Shown: positions 38,225 through 47,113, counted from the first letter of the stretch. The stretch is DNA of 64,000 nt from Sphingomonas sp. TREG-RG-20F-R18-01 (GCF_022662475.1 NZ_JAKNQQ010000003.1:62001-126000); one strand, 5' to 3'. Numbers and translations: made by a program. Notes: generated by a model not told the origin, from the sequence alone.

Positions 38225-38710
38225 ATGTACGCCTTCACGATCGACGAGAGTTCCAAGGCCGACCTCTACCGCGATCTCCATGCGGCGCTCGACGCGCTGA
38301 CCAATGGCGAGCCGGATGCGATCGCCAACATGGCGAATGCGGCGGCGCTGATCTCGCAATATCTGCCCGATCTCAACTGGGCGGGGTTCTATCGGATGGT
38401 CGGTGGTGAACTCGTCGTCGGGCCGTTCCTCGGCAAGCCCGCGTGCATCCGCATCGCGCTCGGCGACGGGGTTTGCGGTGCTGCGGCGAAGACTCGGGAG
38501 ACGCAGGTGGTCGAGGACGTCCATGCCTTCCCCGGCCATATCGCGTGCGATGCGGCGAGCCGCTCCGAACTGGTCGTGCCGATCGTCCACGACGACCGCC
38601 TGATCGGTGTGCTCGACCTCGACAGCCCGAGCGCGGCCCGGTTCGATGCACAGGATGCCAAGGGGTGCGAGGCGCTGATGACGTTGCTTGCCCCGCGCAT
38701 CGCTGGCTGA
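38225..38710 (+). CDS. msrC: Free methionine-(R)-sulfoxide reductase (GAF domain)
   Basis: 161 residues. It repairs free oxidised methionine, using the GAF fold of the YebR/fRMsr family. NWAGFYRM opens the pocket. The three cysteines expected for catalysis and resolution appear in GKPACIRIALGDGVCG and GHIACDAASRSE, and VLDLDSP closes the domain. The start at 38225 gives the family length. It is divergent from the catalase gene, so two oxidative-stress genes share one promoter region. Confidence 0.93.
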   Translation: MYAFTIDESSKADLYRDLHAALDALTNGEPDAIANMANAAALISQYLPDLNWAGFYRMVGGELVVGPFLGKPACIRIALGDGVCGAAAKTRETQVVEDVHAFPGHIACDAASRSELVVPIVHDDRLIGVLDLDSPSAARFDAQDAKGCEALMTLLAPRIAG

Positions 38711-38775
38711 ACGGGGCGGGGTTTACCGAACCTTCATCCCGATCCGGCAGGCAAGAATTTGCTGGGAGGGGTCTG

Positions 38776-39183
38776 ATGCGACGTCTGGGTGTTTTGACGA
38801 TGGCGCTTGCTATGGTGTCGGGAGCGACCGCCGCCGCGGCGCAGCGGTCGCCCGCACCGCCATCGCAACAGGATACGGGGCCGGCGGTCTACGTCGACGC
38901 AGGCGAGATCGTGCGAGAGGCGGCCGATCGGGCCGAACGAAATGGCGGGTACGGCTCGGTCGACGAGCCGCCCGTGGTGGTCCTGCCGCCGGTCGTGTCG
39001 CGTGGCGGGGTTACCACGTACGCGACGAACGCGGCGTATTCCGGCAGTGCCGCGCGACGGTATGAGGCCGGGGGCAGCAGCGTCGTGACGGTGCAGAGCG
39101 GCGCATCCTATGGCTATCCGGACAGAGCCGTCGCTTCGCGTGTGCAGCGCCGCAGCCGTCATCGCAGCCGTTCGCGGCGATAG
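38776..39183 (+). CDS. Hypothetical exported protein
   Basis: 135 residues, not recognised. A clear signal peptide (MRRLGVLTMALAMVSGATAA) is followed by a Pro/Gly/Val-rich middle (EPPVVVLPPVVSRGG), a Tyr/Ser/Gly region and a very basic end (RVQRRSRHRSRSRR). It probably associates with the cell envelope. The ribosome binding site GGGAGGGG is strong. It is followed by a long inverted repeat. Confidence 0.75.
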   Translation: MRRLGVLTMALAMVSGATAAAAQRSPAPPSQQDTGPAVYVDAGEIVREAADRAERNGGYGSVDEPPVVVLPPVVSRGGVTTYATNAAYSGSAARRYEAGGSSVVTVQSGASYGYPDRAVASRVQRRSRHRSRSRR

Positions 39184-39226
39184 CGATCGCACTCCTACCC
39201 AAGATTGACAGCCCGACCTGGCATCT

Positions 39227-39335
39227 CCGCTTCCCCGGCGAAGGCCGGGGCCCAGTAGCGACCGGAGCATGGCAGCGGTTGCGCGTCGTTACCACTGTCC
39301 TCGCTCCTGGGCCCCGGCCTTCGCCGGGGAAGCGG
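39227..39335. repeat. Second family of long inverted repeat
   Basis: Left arm 39227-39261 and right arm 39301-39335 are reverse complements at 34 of 35 positions, around a 39-base spacer. The core is CCCCGGCGAAGGCCGGGG. This intergenic element differs from the one at 35.5 kb. It fills most of the gap between the hypothetical exported protein and the convergent M28 peptidase, and could form a very stable hairpin in RNA. Confidence 0.8.
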
Positions 39336-39391
39336 TCAGGGGTGTATTGAGATCGATCGCGAACACAGTTTCACCCGGCACCCCCCCAAGC

Positions 39392-40711
39392 TCAGCGCTT
39401 GCGCGGCTCGGGACCGGCGAACGTCACCAGGCTCTCCGCCCCATCCGCGCCGACTGCGCCGACCCCGACGAACGTGTCGTCGACGATCACGTCCTTCAGC
39501 ACCGTCGTGACCGCCGGGGCAGGCACCTCGACCACTTTCTGCCAGTCCTGCGCGTCGTTGCGGCGCAGATGCACGCGGTAGCGGACCGCGCCGACGACCG
39601 GCTGCCAGGTCACGGTCGTATCCGTCGCCACCGCACCCGCGATCGTCACGCCGTCGGGCGCGGCGGGGGCGGCCGCGAGGCGGCGGATCGTCGCGACGTT
39701 GATCGCGGTGACCTTCGCCAGATACGGGAAGTCCATCTTGTCGACCGTGTCGCCGTACGGGATGCCGTTCTCGGTGCGCAGGTCCTGATGTTGCTGCGTA
39801 TAATTTTCGGCACCGACCGAGAAGCGCACCGCCGGGTAACCGAGCTTGAGGAACGGCTCATGGTCCCCGCCGCGCCCGAAGCGATCCGGGCGGCGATCGA
39901 GCATCACGTCGAGCCCGCCGGGGATCCCCTGCGCGACTCCGTCGATCGCCTTGGCGAGGCTGCGCGACGGGCCGTCGTCCTCGCCACCATTGCCGCGGCG
40001 GGCGATCTGCGCGGGCAAGTCCTCCGATGCCCGAATCCCTTCGGAAAAGACGCGGACCCGATCGGCGACGCGGACGCCGTTCTGCCCCACCGTATTACCG
40101 ACGATATCGTTGTTGAGCATTGCCGAGACGGTCCAGCCGCGCTGCTTGGCGGTATCGGCGAGCAGCGACGCGCCCATCAGCCCTTGTTCCTCGCCCGAGA
40201 AGATCGCATAGACGATCGTGGCGCGGAACTTCTCCTTCGACAACAGGCGTGCGGCCTCAAGCACCAGCGCGACACCCGAGGCATCGTCGTTCGCGCCGGG
40301 CGCATCCTTGGTAATGTCCATCACATCGGTGACGCGGCTGTCGATGTGTCCGCCGACGATGATCACGCGCTTGGGGTCGAGCCCCTGCTGGAAGCCGAGC
40401 ACGTCGACGATGTTGACGCCGTTGGGCGCGCGCGCATTGGTCATCGTCTGCGCGATATTGGCGACGGTGATGCAGCCGTGGCACGCGTCCGCAATGCGGG
40501 TGAGCTCGCCCCCCGCCCATTTGCGCGCCGCACCGATCCCGCGGACGGGGTCGTCGGGCGAGGAGAGCGTGTGCCGCGTGCCGAAGCTCACGAGCTTTTC
40601 GACGGTGGCTTTCAGGCGGGCGGGGTCCGGGACGGGCTGGGCCGCGTCCTTGGCGAACGCGGGGGTGGCAAGGATCGCGAGAGCGGCGAGGGGGGGGAGG
40701 AGCGAGCGCAT
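39392..40711 (-). CDS. Secreted M28-family zinc aminopeptidase
   Basis: 439 residues. The signal peptide ends at AFAK. The two-zinc peptidase motifs are in order: GGHIDSRVTD, GANDDASGVAL, SGEEQGLMG, MLNNDIVG, and a late His in YTQQHQDLR. It removes N-terminal residues from peptides in the periplasm or outside. A C-terminal extension of about 90 residues (VTWQPVVGAVRYRVHLRR) looks like a fibronectin type III domain. The start at 40711 begins the signal peptide. Confidence 0.9.
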   Translation of the reverse strand: MRSLLPPLAALAILATPAFAKDAAQPVPDPARLKATVEKLVSFGTRHTLSSPDDPVRGIGAARKWAGGELTRIADACHGCITVANIAQTMTNARAPNGVNIVDVLGFQQGLDPKRVIIVGGHIDSRVTDVMDITKDAPGANDDASGVALVLEAARLLSKEKFRATIVYAIFSGEEQGLMGASLLADTAKQRGWTVSAMLNNDIVGNTVGQNGVRVADRVRVFSEGIRASEDLPAQIARRGNGGEDDGPSRSLAKAIDGVAQGIPGGLDVMLDRRPDRFGRGGDHEPFLKLGYPAVRFSVGAENYTQQHQDLRTENGIPYGDTVDKMDFPYLAKVTAINVATIRRLAAAPAAPDGVTIAGAVATDTTVTWQPVVGAVRYRVHLRRNDAQDWQKVVEVPAPAVTTVLKDVIVDDTFVGVGAVGADGAESLVTFAGPEPRKR

Positions 40712-40906
40712 CGCTGCATGGTGGCGGGGAAGTGCCAGCGCTTCAAGGGGTTGTGTGTGACGCCCGGGCGGCAATCATTGCGACCCTGGTGCGCCCGAGG
40801 AAATTGCAGGGCGCTCGAATGGTCGACGGCCGCTGTCCGCCCATTCCCAGACACGGCAGCGCCCAGCGGTGTCTTCACATTCATCGGGCATTCATCAAGT
40901 GCTTTC

Positions 40907-40916
40907 GACGTACGTC
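40907..40916. promoter_or_regulatory. Palindrome upstream of the FixL-like kinase gene
   Basis: GACGTACGTC is a perfect 10-base palindrome, 51 bases before the kinase start. Related ACGTAT/TACGTA words occur twice in the divergent promoter of the cytochrome cluster. It could be the response-regulator site, but this is speculative. Confidence 0.3.
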
Positions 40917-40967
40917 AAACCGTGCTATTTCGTGGCCCGTTCGAAGTCTAATCCTGAGGGGGCGGGC

Positions 40968-42461
40968 GTGAGGCGACTGTGGCAGATGCTGGACGATACG
41001 CCGCCGCCGCTGGTCGATCACGCTCGGGCCAGTCTTGCCGCAATGGTCGGGTGTGGCCTGGCGTTGTGCGTCACCGTGGCGTTCGACGTAGTGCTGGAGA
41101 TCCAGCTTCCGTTCCTCTGGGGGATTGCCGCTGCCCTGCTGGTCACCTTTCTGACCGGCACGTTCGGCGGACTCGTCACTTCGGTCTCCAACCTGATCGT
41201 TCAGGCGGTTATGGCCCTGACACTGCCGATGGCGCTGCTCACCTGGAAAAATATCGCCGTGGTCGGTTGCTTGTCGGCGTGTTTCGCCGTGATCGGGGGA
41301 TGGCAACGCCAGAAACAAGCGCATCGCAACGTTTTTGCCGAGAAGCTCCGTATTCGCGAAGCCCATTTGCAGTCGATTTTCGACCACTTGCCCGCTCCGA
41401 TCGTCATCGTCGATGCGGCAGGTTTCGTTCGGGCGATCAATGCTGCAGCCTGCGCCCTGTTCGAAGTGCACGGCAATGCGGTGTTTGGTCGTCCGCTCGG
41501 TGATTTCGTGGTGGGACTTCCGACAGGGCAACGATCGCTTCGCCAGCTACTGCAGGACTTGTCGGCAGGCGATGGCGACCGCGCGATCAAGGCGACCGGA
41601 TCAACTACGTCAGGTCGTGCGCTTCAGTTGCGATTGACCGCCTCCAGCGTCCCCTCGCCCGCTGGGCGCTGGCTGACGGTTCACTTGCAGGACGAAACCG
41701 AGGCGCTGGCTGCGGCCGCGCGGCTCGAGGACGTGCAGCGGCAGCTGCTGCACGTATCGCGGGCAACGGCGTTGGGTGAGCTGGGTTCTGCGATTGCGCA
41801 TGAGCTCAATCAGCCCCTTGCGGCGATCGGCGCCTGTCTCGGTGCCGCGAAGATCGAGGTCGACCGGGCCACCATCGACCGCGGCCAGCTCACGGATGCG
41901 CTCGAGACATCGCTGGCGCATACGCTGCGTGCAGGAGCCGTCCTCAAGCGCTTGCGAGTCTTCGTGACACGCAAGCCAGAGGTACGACAGGTCATTGCCG
42001 TCGGGGCGATCATCAGCGAGTCGGTTTCGCTAGTGCAGTTCGCGGTGCGCGATGCCGGCGTTCGTCTGGTCGTGAATCTCGATCCTGATCTGGGGGCGGT
42101 CCTGATCGACCCGGTTCAGGTTCAGCAGGTTCTCTTGAACATGATCCGCAATGCGATCGAAGCCATGAGCGAAAGCGCGGTCCGTATGATCCGGGTCGAG
42201 GCGCGTGCGGGGTCGCGGAACGATGTCGTCATATCGGTTGTAGATACGGGGGCGGGCGTCGCACCCGACAGCGCGCTGGATGTGTTCGCGCCGTTCAAGT
42301 CGACCAAGAGCGATGGTCTGGGCGTCGGTCTGTCGATCGCGAAGACGATCGTCGAAACCTTGGGGGGCGAGATCGGATGCGAACCAAACCCGGGTGCCGG
42401 GATGCGCTTCTGGTTCAGCCTGCCACTTGCCGACGCGGGGGGAAGCAGACTTGCTGCATAG
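40968..42461 (+). CDS. FixL-like membrane PAS sensor histidine kinase
   Basis: 497 residues from GTG 40968 (GAGGGGG upstream). Four membrane helices occupy about 20-115, followed by a PAS domain (HLQSIFDHLPAPIVIVDAAG). The kinase core has H box AIAHELNQPLAAIGA with an intact His, N box NMIRNAIEAM and G boxes VDTGAGVAP and GLGVGLSIAKTIVE. This is the FixL/NtrB-type HPK4 subfamily. A heme-binding His in the PAS is not evident, so the signal is unknown. The response regulator gene overlaps its end by 11 bases. It stands next to the multiheme cytochrome operon, which it may control. Confidence 0.9.
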   Translation: MRRLWQMLDDTPPPLVDHARASLAAMVGCGLALCVTVAFDVVLEIQLPFLWGIAAALLVTFLTGTFGGLVTSVSNLIVQAVMALTLPMALLTWKNIAVVGCLSACFAVIGGWQRQKQAHRNVFAEKLRIREAHLQSIFDHLPAPIVIVDAAGFVRAINAAACALFEVHGNAVFGRPLGDFVVGLPTGQRSLRQLLQDLSAGDGDRAIKATGSTTSGRALQLRLTASSVPSPAGRWLTVHLQDETEALAAAARLEDVQRQLLHVSRATALGELGSAIAHELNQPLAAIGACLGAAKIEVDRATIDRGQLTDALETSLAHTLRAGAVLKRLRVFVTRKPEVRQVIAVGAIISESVSLVQFAVRDAGVRLVVNLDPDLGAVLIDPVQVQQVLLNMIRNAIEAMSESAVRMIRVEARAGSRNDVVISVVDTGAGVAPDSALDVFAPFKSTKSDGLGVGLSIAKTIVETLGGEIGCEPNPGAGMRFWFSLPLADAGGSRLAA

Positions 42462-43149
42462 GCCGCGCATCTCGGTGATTGAGGATGACGTGGACGTCTG
42501 CCAATCGCTGGTGCGGTTGCTGGGCGCTGCCGGATTTGACGTTTCGGCCCATGCGTCCGCTGCGCATTTCCTGGACCAGACAAACGGCGTGTCGAGTGAC
42601 TGTATCGTCAGCGACGTCCGCATGCCGGACGTTACCGGTCTCGAACTGCTCGCGCGCCTGAAGGCACGCGGACTCGAGACGCCGGTCATCCTGATTACGG
42701 GTCACGGCGACGTGCCGCTCGCGGTTCAGGCGATGAAGCTCGGGGCGCGGGACTTCATCGAAAAGCCGTTCGACCCCCAGGTCCTGATCGATGCTGTCCA
42801 GTCGTCGCTGACGTGCGACGGTAACCCGGAGGATAGCGCGATCGAGGGACATGCCCGGGCCGACGCGCAAGCGTTGATTACCCGCCTTTCCCGCCGGGAA
42901 CGCCAGGTTTTGCAAGGTATCGTTGCCGGCCACCTCAACAAGCAGATCGCTCATGACCTGCGGCTGAGTGTCCGAACGGTCGAAGTGTATCGTGCTAGCA
43001 TCATGACGAAGATCAACATTCACGGAACGTCGAACCTGGTCCGGATCGGGATGCTGGCAGGACTGCACAAGGCCCCGTCGTCGGGCCTAAAAACGAATGC
43101 GATACCCAATATGCCCGATGAAGGCGCGTTCGAACCGCGACCCTGTTAA
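42451..43149 (+). CDS. FixJ-like response regulator (receiver + LuxR HTH)
   Basis: 232 residues from TTG 42451 (GGGGGGAAG upstream). The receiver starts RISVIEDDVDVCQSL, with phospho-acceptor Asp in CIVSDVRMPDVTG and Lys in FIEKPF. The DNA-binding end is LSRRERQVLQGIVAG, then IAHDLRLSVRTVEVYRASIM. It is the partner of the overlapping FixL-like kinase. Its last 63 bases overlap the convergent outer-membrane protein gene, which ties the pair physically to the cytochrome operon. Confidence 0.9.
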   Translation: MLHRPRISVIEDDVDVCQSLVRLLGAAGFDVSAHASAAHFLDQTNGVSSDCIVSDVRMPDVTGLELLARLKARGLETPVILITGHGDVPLAVQAMKLGARDFIEKPFDPQVLIDAVQSSLTCDGNPEDSAIEGHARADAQALITRLSRRERQVLQGIVAGHLNKQIAHDLRLSVRTVEVYRASIMTKINIHGTSNLVRIGMLAGLHKAPSSGLKTNAIPNMPDEGAFEPRPC

Positions 43150-44907
43150 GCGCTGGGTCGTATAGCGTTGCCAGATGAAATTGCCGCCGCACTCCGCCTC
43201 GAGTTCGGTATTGTGGGTCAGGCGCCACACGATGCGAACCGACGGTGCCACGACTCGCTGATTACCCGTTTCGAGCCGCTGGTCACGCAGCGCGAGGCGC
43301 AGGCGCGGGGCGACCGTCAGGCGCGGGGCGATGGGCAGGCGTACGGTCAGATCGCCGGCGTAAAGGTGCGACCGCTGCAGGATGGCGGAGCGCAGACCGA
43401 CCAACCAGGTGTCCCGCGGCATCCATAGCCCTTCGCCGATGGCCTGAACCCCGAAGGCAAACTCCGTGCCGGCGGCGGGGAGCCCCGGTACACCGAACGA
43501 TGCTGGCGAAGCGCTGGTATCGAACACGCTGCCGTCCACGATGATGTGCCACACGGGAGACAGGTCTCGCGTATAGGTGACGCTGGCGGACCGCGTGAGC
43601 AGGGTCCGGTCGCGGGCGGCCTGCCGCAGCGCATCGGGCGCGAGCAGGTCGCGCACCACGTCGAGCGAGGGGGTGGACTGGCCAAGCGCGGCGTTGGTCA
43701 GCGCAAGCGTCGGCGCGTGGAACTGCTGCAGCAGGACCGTCACGTTCGACGTGCGGCCGAGCCGGATCGAGGCATTGACGAGCGCGGCGTCGAGCGTGGC
43801 AAAAGCGACATCATAGTCGACCAGGCCGGAGATCGACAGAAGGCGGGACGTAAGACGCCCCTCGATCCCCACCGCCCGGCGATCGACCAGTCCTGCAGCG
43901 CGCTGGTCGAACCAGTAGACGCTGACCGCGCGCTGGCCGTTCGACGACGTCAGCTCGGCGCTCAGTCCGTAGAACGCGCGTGAGCGGTCGACCGACGTCT
44001 GCCGTTCCGACCATACTGGGAATCCGGCAACCGCGTTGAGCCGCACATTGGGCCTGAGATCCACCCCTGCGCGGACCCCGTCGAAGCGACCAAAGATCCC
44101 CGAGCCATAGCGGACCTGTCGTCCGATCCGGACGGACGCATTCCCATGATCGGTCGCGATGTCCAGATACAGCTGGTCGAGCAGATCGTACGACCCACGA
44201 TTGCGATCCGCACCTACCAGAATGACCGGGCGATATTCCGAGACATGACCGAAGGATGCGCGTGCTTCGATCCGGGTTGTACCGAGCGTCGCGCGACCGC
44301 TGATATCGGCGACGCTCAACAGTTCGTCGACATTGTCGCGAAGGTCCGGGTTGGTCGAGGCCGTAGCCGGCTGCGCGGAAAGGAACATGCTCTTGCTGCG
44401 GTCGTGCAGATAGAATTGCGACACGATACCCCGTAGCGACGCGCGGCTTGCCGCGGCGACGCTCGACCCGGGCGCTGCGGCCCTGGCGATCGGCGCGGTG
44501 CGATCGCCCAGCGCGGCAAGACGCTGCCGCACGCGCGGCACGCCTTCATCCTGCGGGAAACGCTGAAGATACGCCTGATAGACGGCCCGGGCATCGTCCT
44601 GGCTGCCAGCGCGCTCGCGCAGCAGGCCCACCAGCTCGCACGCGCGGGGCATGTGCGGATCGCCCGGCTGTAGGACCAACGGGCTAAGCAGCGCCAGAGC
44701 CCGCGCCGTATCGCCGCTCCGGATCGCGTCTTCCGCATCCCGTTCCCGCGTCGCCGAGGCATTGGCGTCAGGCACTGCCGCAGGCGTTTCCCCCTGGGGC
44801 GCAAGCACGGTGCCGCGGCAGGCAGCGGCGAGCAGGTCCGTGGACGGCGCTGCGACGGCTGCCGGCCGTTGCCAATCCGCGAGCGGCGCAGGGGCTGATA
44901 CGACCAT
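43087..44907 (-). CDS. TPR plus outer-membrane beta-barrel protein of a multiheme cytochrome operon
   Basis: 606 residues. A short helical repeat region (about 55-140: AEDAIRSGDTARALALLSPL, then DDARAVYQAYLQRFPQD) resembles TPR. The remaining 400 residues alternate polar and hydrophobic as amphipathic strands and end in HIGYRIRF, with the terminal Phe of outer-membrane barrels. The start at 44907 overlaps the preceding cytochrome stop (TGATG). The encoded N-terminus (MVVSAPAPLADWQ) is a poor signal peptide, which is odd for such a protein. In this operon it could be the porin sheath of an outer-membrane electron conduit, like MtrB or PioB, but I see no sequence motif of those families. Confidence 0.75.
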   Translation of the reverse strand: MVVSAPAPLADWQRPAAVAAPSTDLLAAACRGTVLAPQGETPAAVPDANASATRERDAEDAIRSGDTARALALLSPLVLQPGDPHMPRACELVGLLRERAGSQDDARAVYQAYLQRFPQDEGVPRVRQRLAALGDRTAPIARAAAPGSSVAAASRASLRGIVSQFYLHDRSKSMFLSAQPATASTNPDLRDNVDELLSVADISGRATLGTTRIEARASFGHVSEYRPVILVGADRNRGSYDLLDQLYLDIATDHGNASVRIGRQVRYGSGIFGRFDGVRAGVDLRPNVRLNAVAGFPVWSERQTSVDRSRAFYGLSAELTSSNGQRAVSVYWFDQRAAGLVDRRAVGIEGRLTSRLLSISGLVDYDVAFATLDAALVNASIRLGRTSNVTVLLQQFHAPTLALTNAALGQSTPSLDVVRDLLAPDALRQAARDRTLLTRSASVTYTRDLSPVWHIIVDGSVFDTSASPASFGVPGLPAAGTEFAFGVQAIGEGLWMPRDTWLVGLRSAILQRSHLYAGDLTVRLPIAPRLTVAPRLRLALRDQRLETGNQRVVAPSVRIVWRLTHNTELEAECGGNFIWQRYTTQRLTGSRFERAFIGHIGYRIRF

Positions 44908-45416
44908 CAGGCAAAGCCGCCGTGCGCGCGCCGGGTGTCGGGGCGAGCCGACGCGTGGATTCCTGGGAGCAGCAATTTCCAATGGACCGTGTCGTGACAA
45001 TCCTCGCAGGTGTTGCTCGTCGCCGGATGCGTTGCGGTCTTGCCTGGGGCGGTGAAATTGTTGTGACATCGCACGCATCCGCCCAGCACGTCGGTATGGT
45101 CGAAACGCGACAGTCGCCAGTCCTGGACCGAGTGACAGGTGTCGCACGAGAGCGCCGTCGGGATGTGTCGCGGGCCGCGCGCCTCGGCGAGGACTCCGTT
45201 GTGACAGTCGCCGCAGCGTCGTGGCGTCCCTTTAAAGACGCCGCCGCGATGACAGTCCTCGCATGCCACCCGTTCATGGCCACCCTCGAGCGGAAAGCCG
45301 GTCGCATAATGGTCCATCCGGTCGACGATCCCGTGCTTCCCGGGCACCTCGGCCAGGACCGTGATCGAGAACAGCAGGGTCGCGAGGCAGAAGGCCACGA
45401 AGGATAGAGCTTTCAT
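44907..45416 (-). CDS. Penta-heme c-type cytochrome
   Basis: 169 residues. The signal peptide (MKALSFVAFCLATLLFSITV) gives export. Five CxxCH heme-attachment motifs follow: CEDCH, CGDCH, CDTCH, CVRCH and CEDCH. The segment MDHYATGFPLEGGHERVACE repeats the module type of the larger cytochrome upstream, so the two share ancestry. It would be a periplasmic electron shuttle between the 20-heme protein and the barrel. It overlaps its neighbours on both sides (ATGA upstream, TGATG downstream). Confidence 0.92.
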   Translation of the reverse strand: MKALSFVAFCLATLLFSITVLAEVPGKHGIVDRMDHYATGFPLEGGHERVACEDCHRGGVFKGTPRRCGDCHNGVLAEARGPRHIPTALSCDTCHSVQDWRLSRFDHTDVLGGCVRCHNNFTAPGKTATHPATSNTCEDCHDTVHWKLLLPGIHASARPDTRRAHGGFA

Positions 45417-47113
45417 CGACGCCTCCGGATGTCGTCGGGCGACGACCGCTGTTGCGCGAGCTGCCAGCATTGCAGGACGGCGCCATGCAGACCGTCCGAT
45501 GGACATTCCCGGGGAGGGGCGCGGCTCGCATCGGTGGACCCTAGACGGGCCGGGACCGTGGCCGGCAGGAACCCCTTGGTCGAATGGCATTGGGCGCATT
45601 GCTGGCCGAAGGCGCCATGGTGCGCATCGTCGGCGCGGTGGCAGCTATAACAACTCGGGTTGAGCTTGGCGGTGCGTGCGGCGACCCGGTGGCAGGCTGC
45701 GCAGGCAAGGCCTTGATGCTTGCCGTCAATGGCAAAACCGGTCTGGCGCGCATGATCGAACCGCCATCGATCCCAGCCGCTCGGGACATGGCATTGTGCA
45801 CAGTCGGGCGCTTGGCCCAGACGGCCCTTGTGAAAGTCATCGGCATGGCAGGCGGCACACGCCAGCCCCTTGGCGGTAAAGCTGCGATCGACGTGACACC
45901 GGACGCAGGGCGTCCGCACGTGCTGCCCGAGCAAGGGGAACCGCGTCAGCCCATGGTCGAAGCCCAGCGCCTCGCGCCACCGTGCTTCGTTATGGCAACT
46001 CGCGCAATTGGGACCGAGACGCCCGCGATGCGGGTCGTCGGCGCGATGGCAACCGATGCAGGTGGAGGGCGGCTTGACCGAATGCAGCGGTCCGACATGG
46101 CACGCGGTGCAGACGACGCCACGATGTGCGCCTTTCAGGGGAAATCGGGTCATCCGGTCGTGGTCGAAATGGACGGACTGCCATTGGGTGGAGGCATGGC
46201 AGGTTGCGCAATCGGCACCAAATTGCCCGTGATGCACATCCTTGTTCGCATGGCAGGCGATGCAGGTCGTCGGTGGATGCCGTTGAGCCATGTTCTGGCC
46301 GTGACAGCCGACACAGCCGGCCGATGCGTGGGCACCGATCAGGGGGAAGCGCGTGTCGCGATTATGGTCGAACGTGGCGAGCTTCCATCCCGCCGGCGTG
46401 TGGCACGCGGCGCAATCGCTGCCGCGGGCACCGTGGTGGACGTCGTCGTTGCGGTGACAAGCGATGCAAGTTCGCGGCGTTCCGGCCAGCCGCCCGTTAC
46501 CGTGGCACCCGGCGCAGGCCGTCCGGCGATGGAAGCCGATAAGGGGATAGCCGGTTCGCGCGTGATCGAACGCGTGGATCGTCTTCCACGATCGTGAATC
46601 GTGGCAGGACGCGCAGTCCTTTCCGAACCGGCCGTGGTGGACATCCTGTTTGGCATGACACGCCGTGCATGCGCTGGGGGCGGCAGCGAACGCCTGGTGC
46701 GGGCGGTGACACGCGTGGCAGGCGACCCCGCGATGCGCACCGGTCAGGGCGAAGTCGCTGAGCCGATGATCGAAATGGTGCGGATCGAAATGGACGATGT
46801 CACCATGCGGACCGCGATGTTCCTGGTGGCACGCACTGCACCGGGCCGTCGCGCTGGCAGGAACGCGGCCATGATATCCGCGGTGGTCGACGATATCGCG
46901 TCCGACCCGCGCGTGGCACGCGATGCAGGTCGTGTTCTGCGCCGCCTTCGCGAACGGCACGTGGCAGGCGAGAGACCGGCCACGCAGGCTGGCGTGCGGC
47001 GCGCTGAGCGGACCCGGACTGACGACGCTTTCCAGAACCTGCCGGGTCACGATCGTGAAGGCGGCAACCGCGACCAGCACGGCAAGCAGCGAAAGGATCA
47101 GCTGCCGTCGCAT
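45413..47113 (-). CDS. Twenty-heme membrane-anchored c-type cytochrome
   Basis: 566 residues. The N-terminal helix (LILSLLAVLVAVAAFTIV) is a signal anchor; the rest is periplasmic. I count 20 CxxCH motifs: two near residues 60-95, then six modules of about 57-67 residues with three hemes each. A module reads roughly GxHxxxxCxxCH, then CxxCHxxxDxHxGxxGxxCxxCH, W, FDHxxTxFPL. Extra His residues fit bis-His ligation. One further site near residue 47 reads SLACH, lacking the first Cys. This is a long heme wire for electron transfer across the periplasm. It overlaps both neighbours (1 and 4 bases). Confidence 0.95.
   Translation of the reverse strand: MRRQLILSLLAVLVAVAAFTIVTRQVLESVVSPGPLSAPHASLRGRSLACHVPFAKAAQNTTCIACHARVGRDIVDHRGYHGRVPASATARCSACHQEHRGPHGDIVHFDPHHFDHRLSDFALTGAHRGVACHACHRPHQAFAAAPSACTACHAKQDVHHGRFGKDCASCHDSRSWKTIHAFDHARTGYPLIGFHRRTACAGCHGNGRLAGTPRTCIACHRNDDVHHGARGSDCAACHTPAGWKLATFDHNRDTRFPLIGAHASAGCVGCHGQNMAQRHPPTTCIACHANKDVHHGQFGADCATCHASTQWQSVHFDHDRMTRFPLKGAHRGVVCTACHVGPLHSVKPPSTCIGCHRADDPHRGRLGPNCASCHNEARWREALGFDHGLTRFPLLGQHVRTPCVRCHVDRSFTAKGLACAACHADDFHKGRLGQAPDCAQCHVPSGWDRWRFDHARQTGFAIDGKHQGLACAACHRVAARTAKLNPSCYSCHRADDAHHGAFGQQCAQCHSTKGFLPATVPARLGSTDASRAPPRECPSDGLHGAVLQCWQLAQQRSSPDDIRRRR

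Noticed and set aside
36216..38300. A 694-residue open frame on the plus strand opposite the catalase gene.
   Set aside because: The catalase frame has all active-site motifs; the opposite frame has no domain and biased composition.
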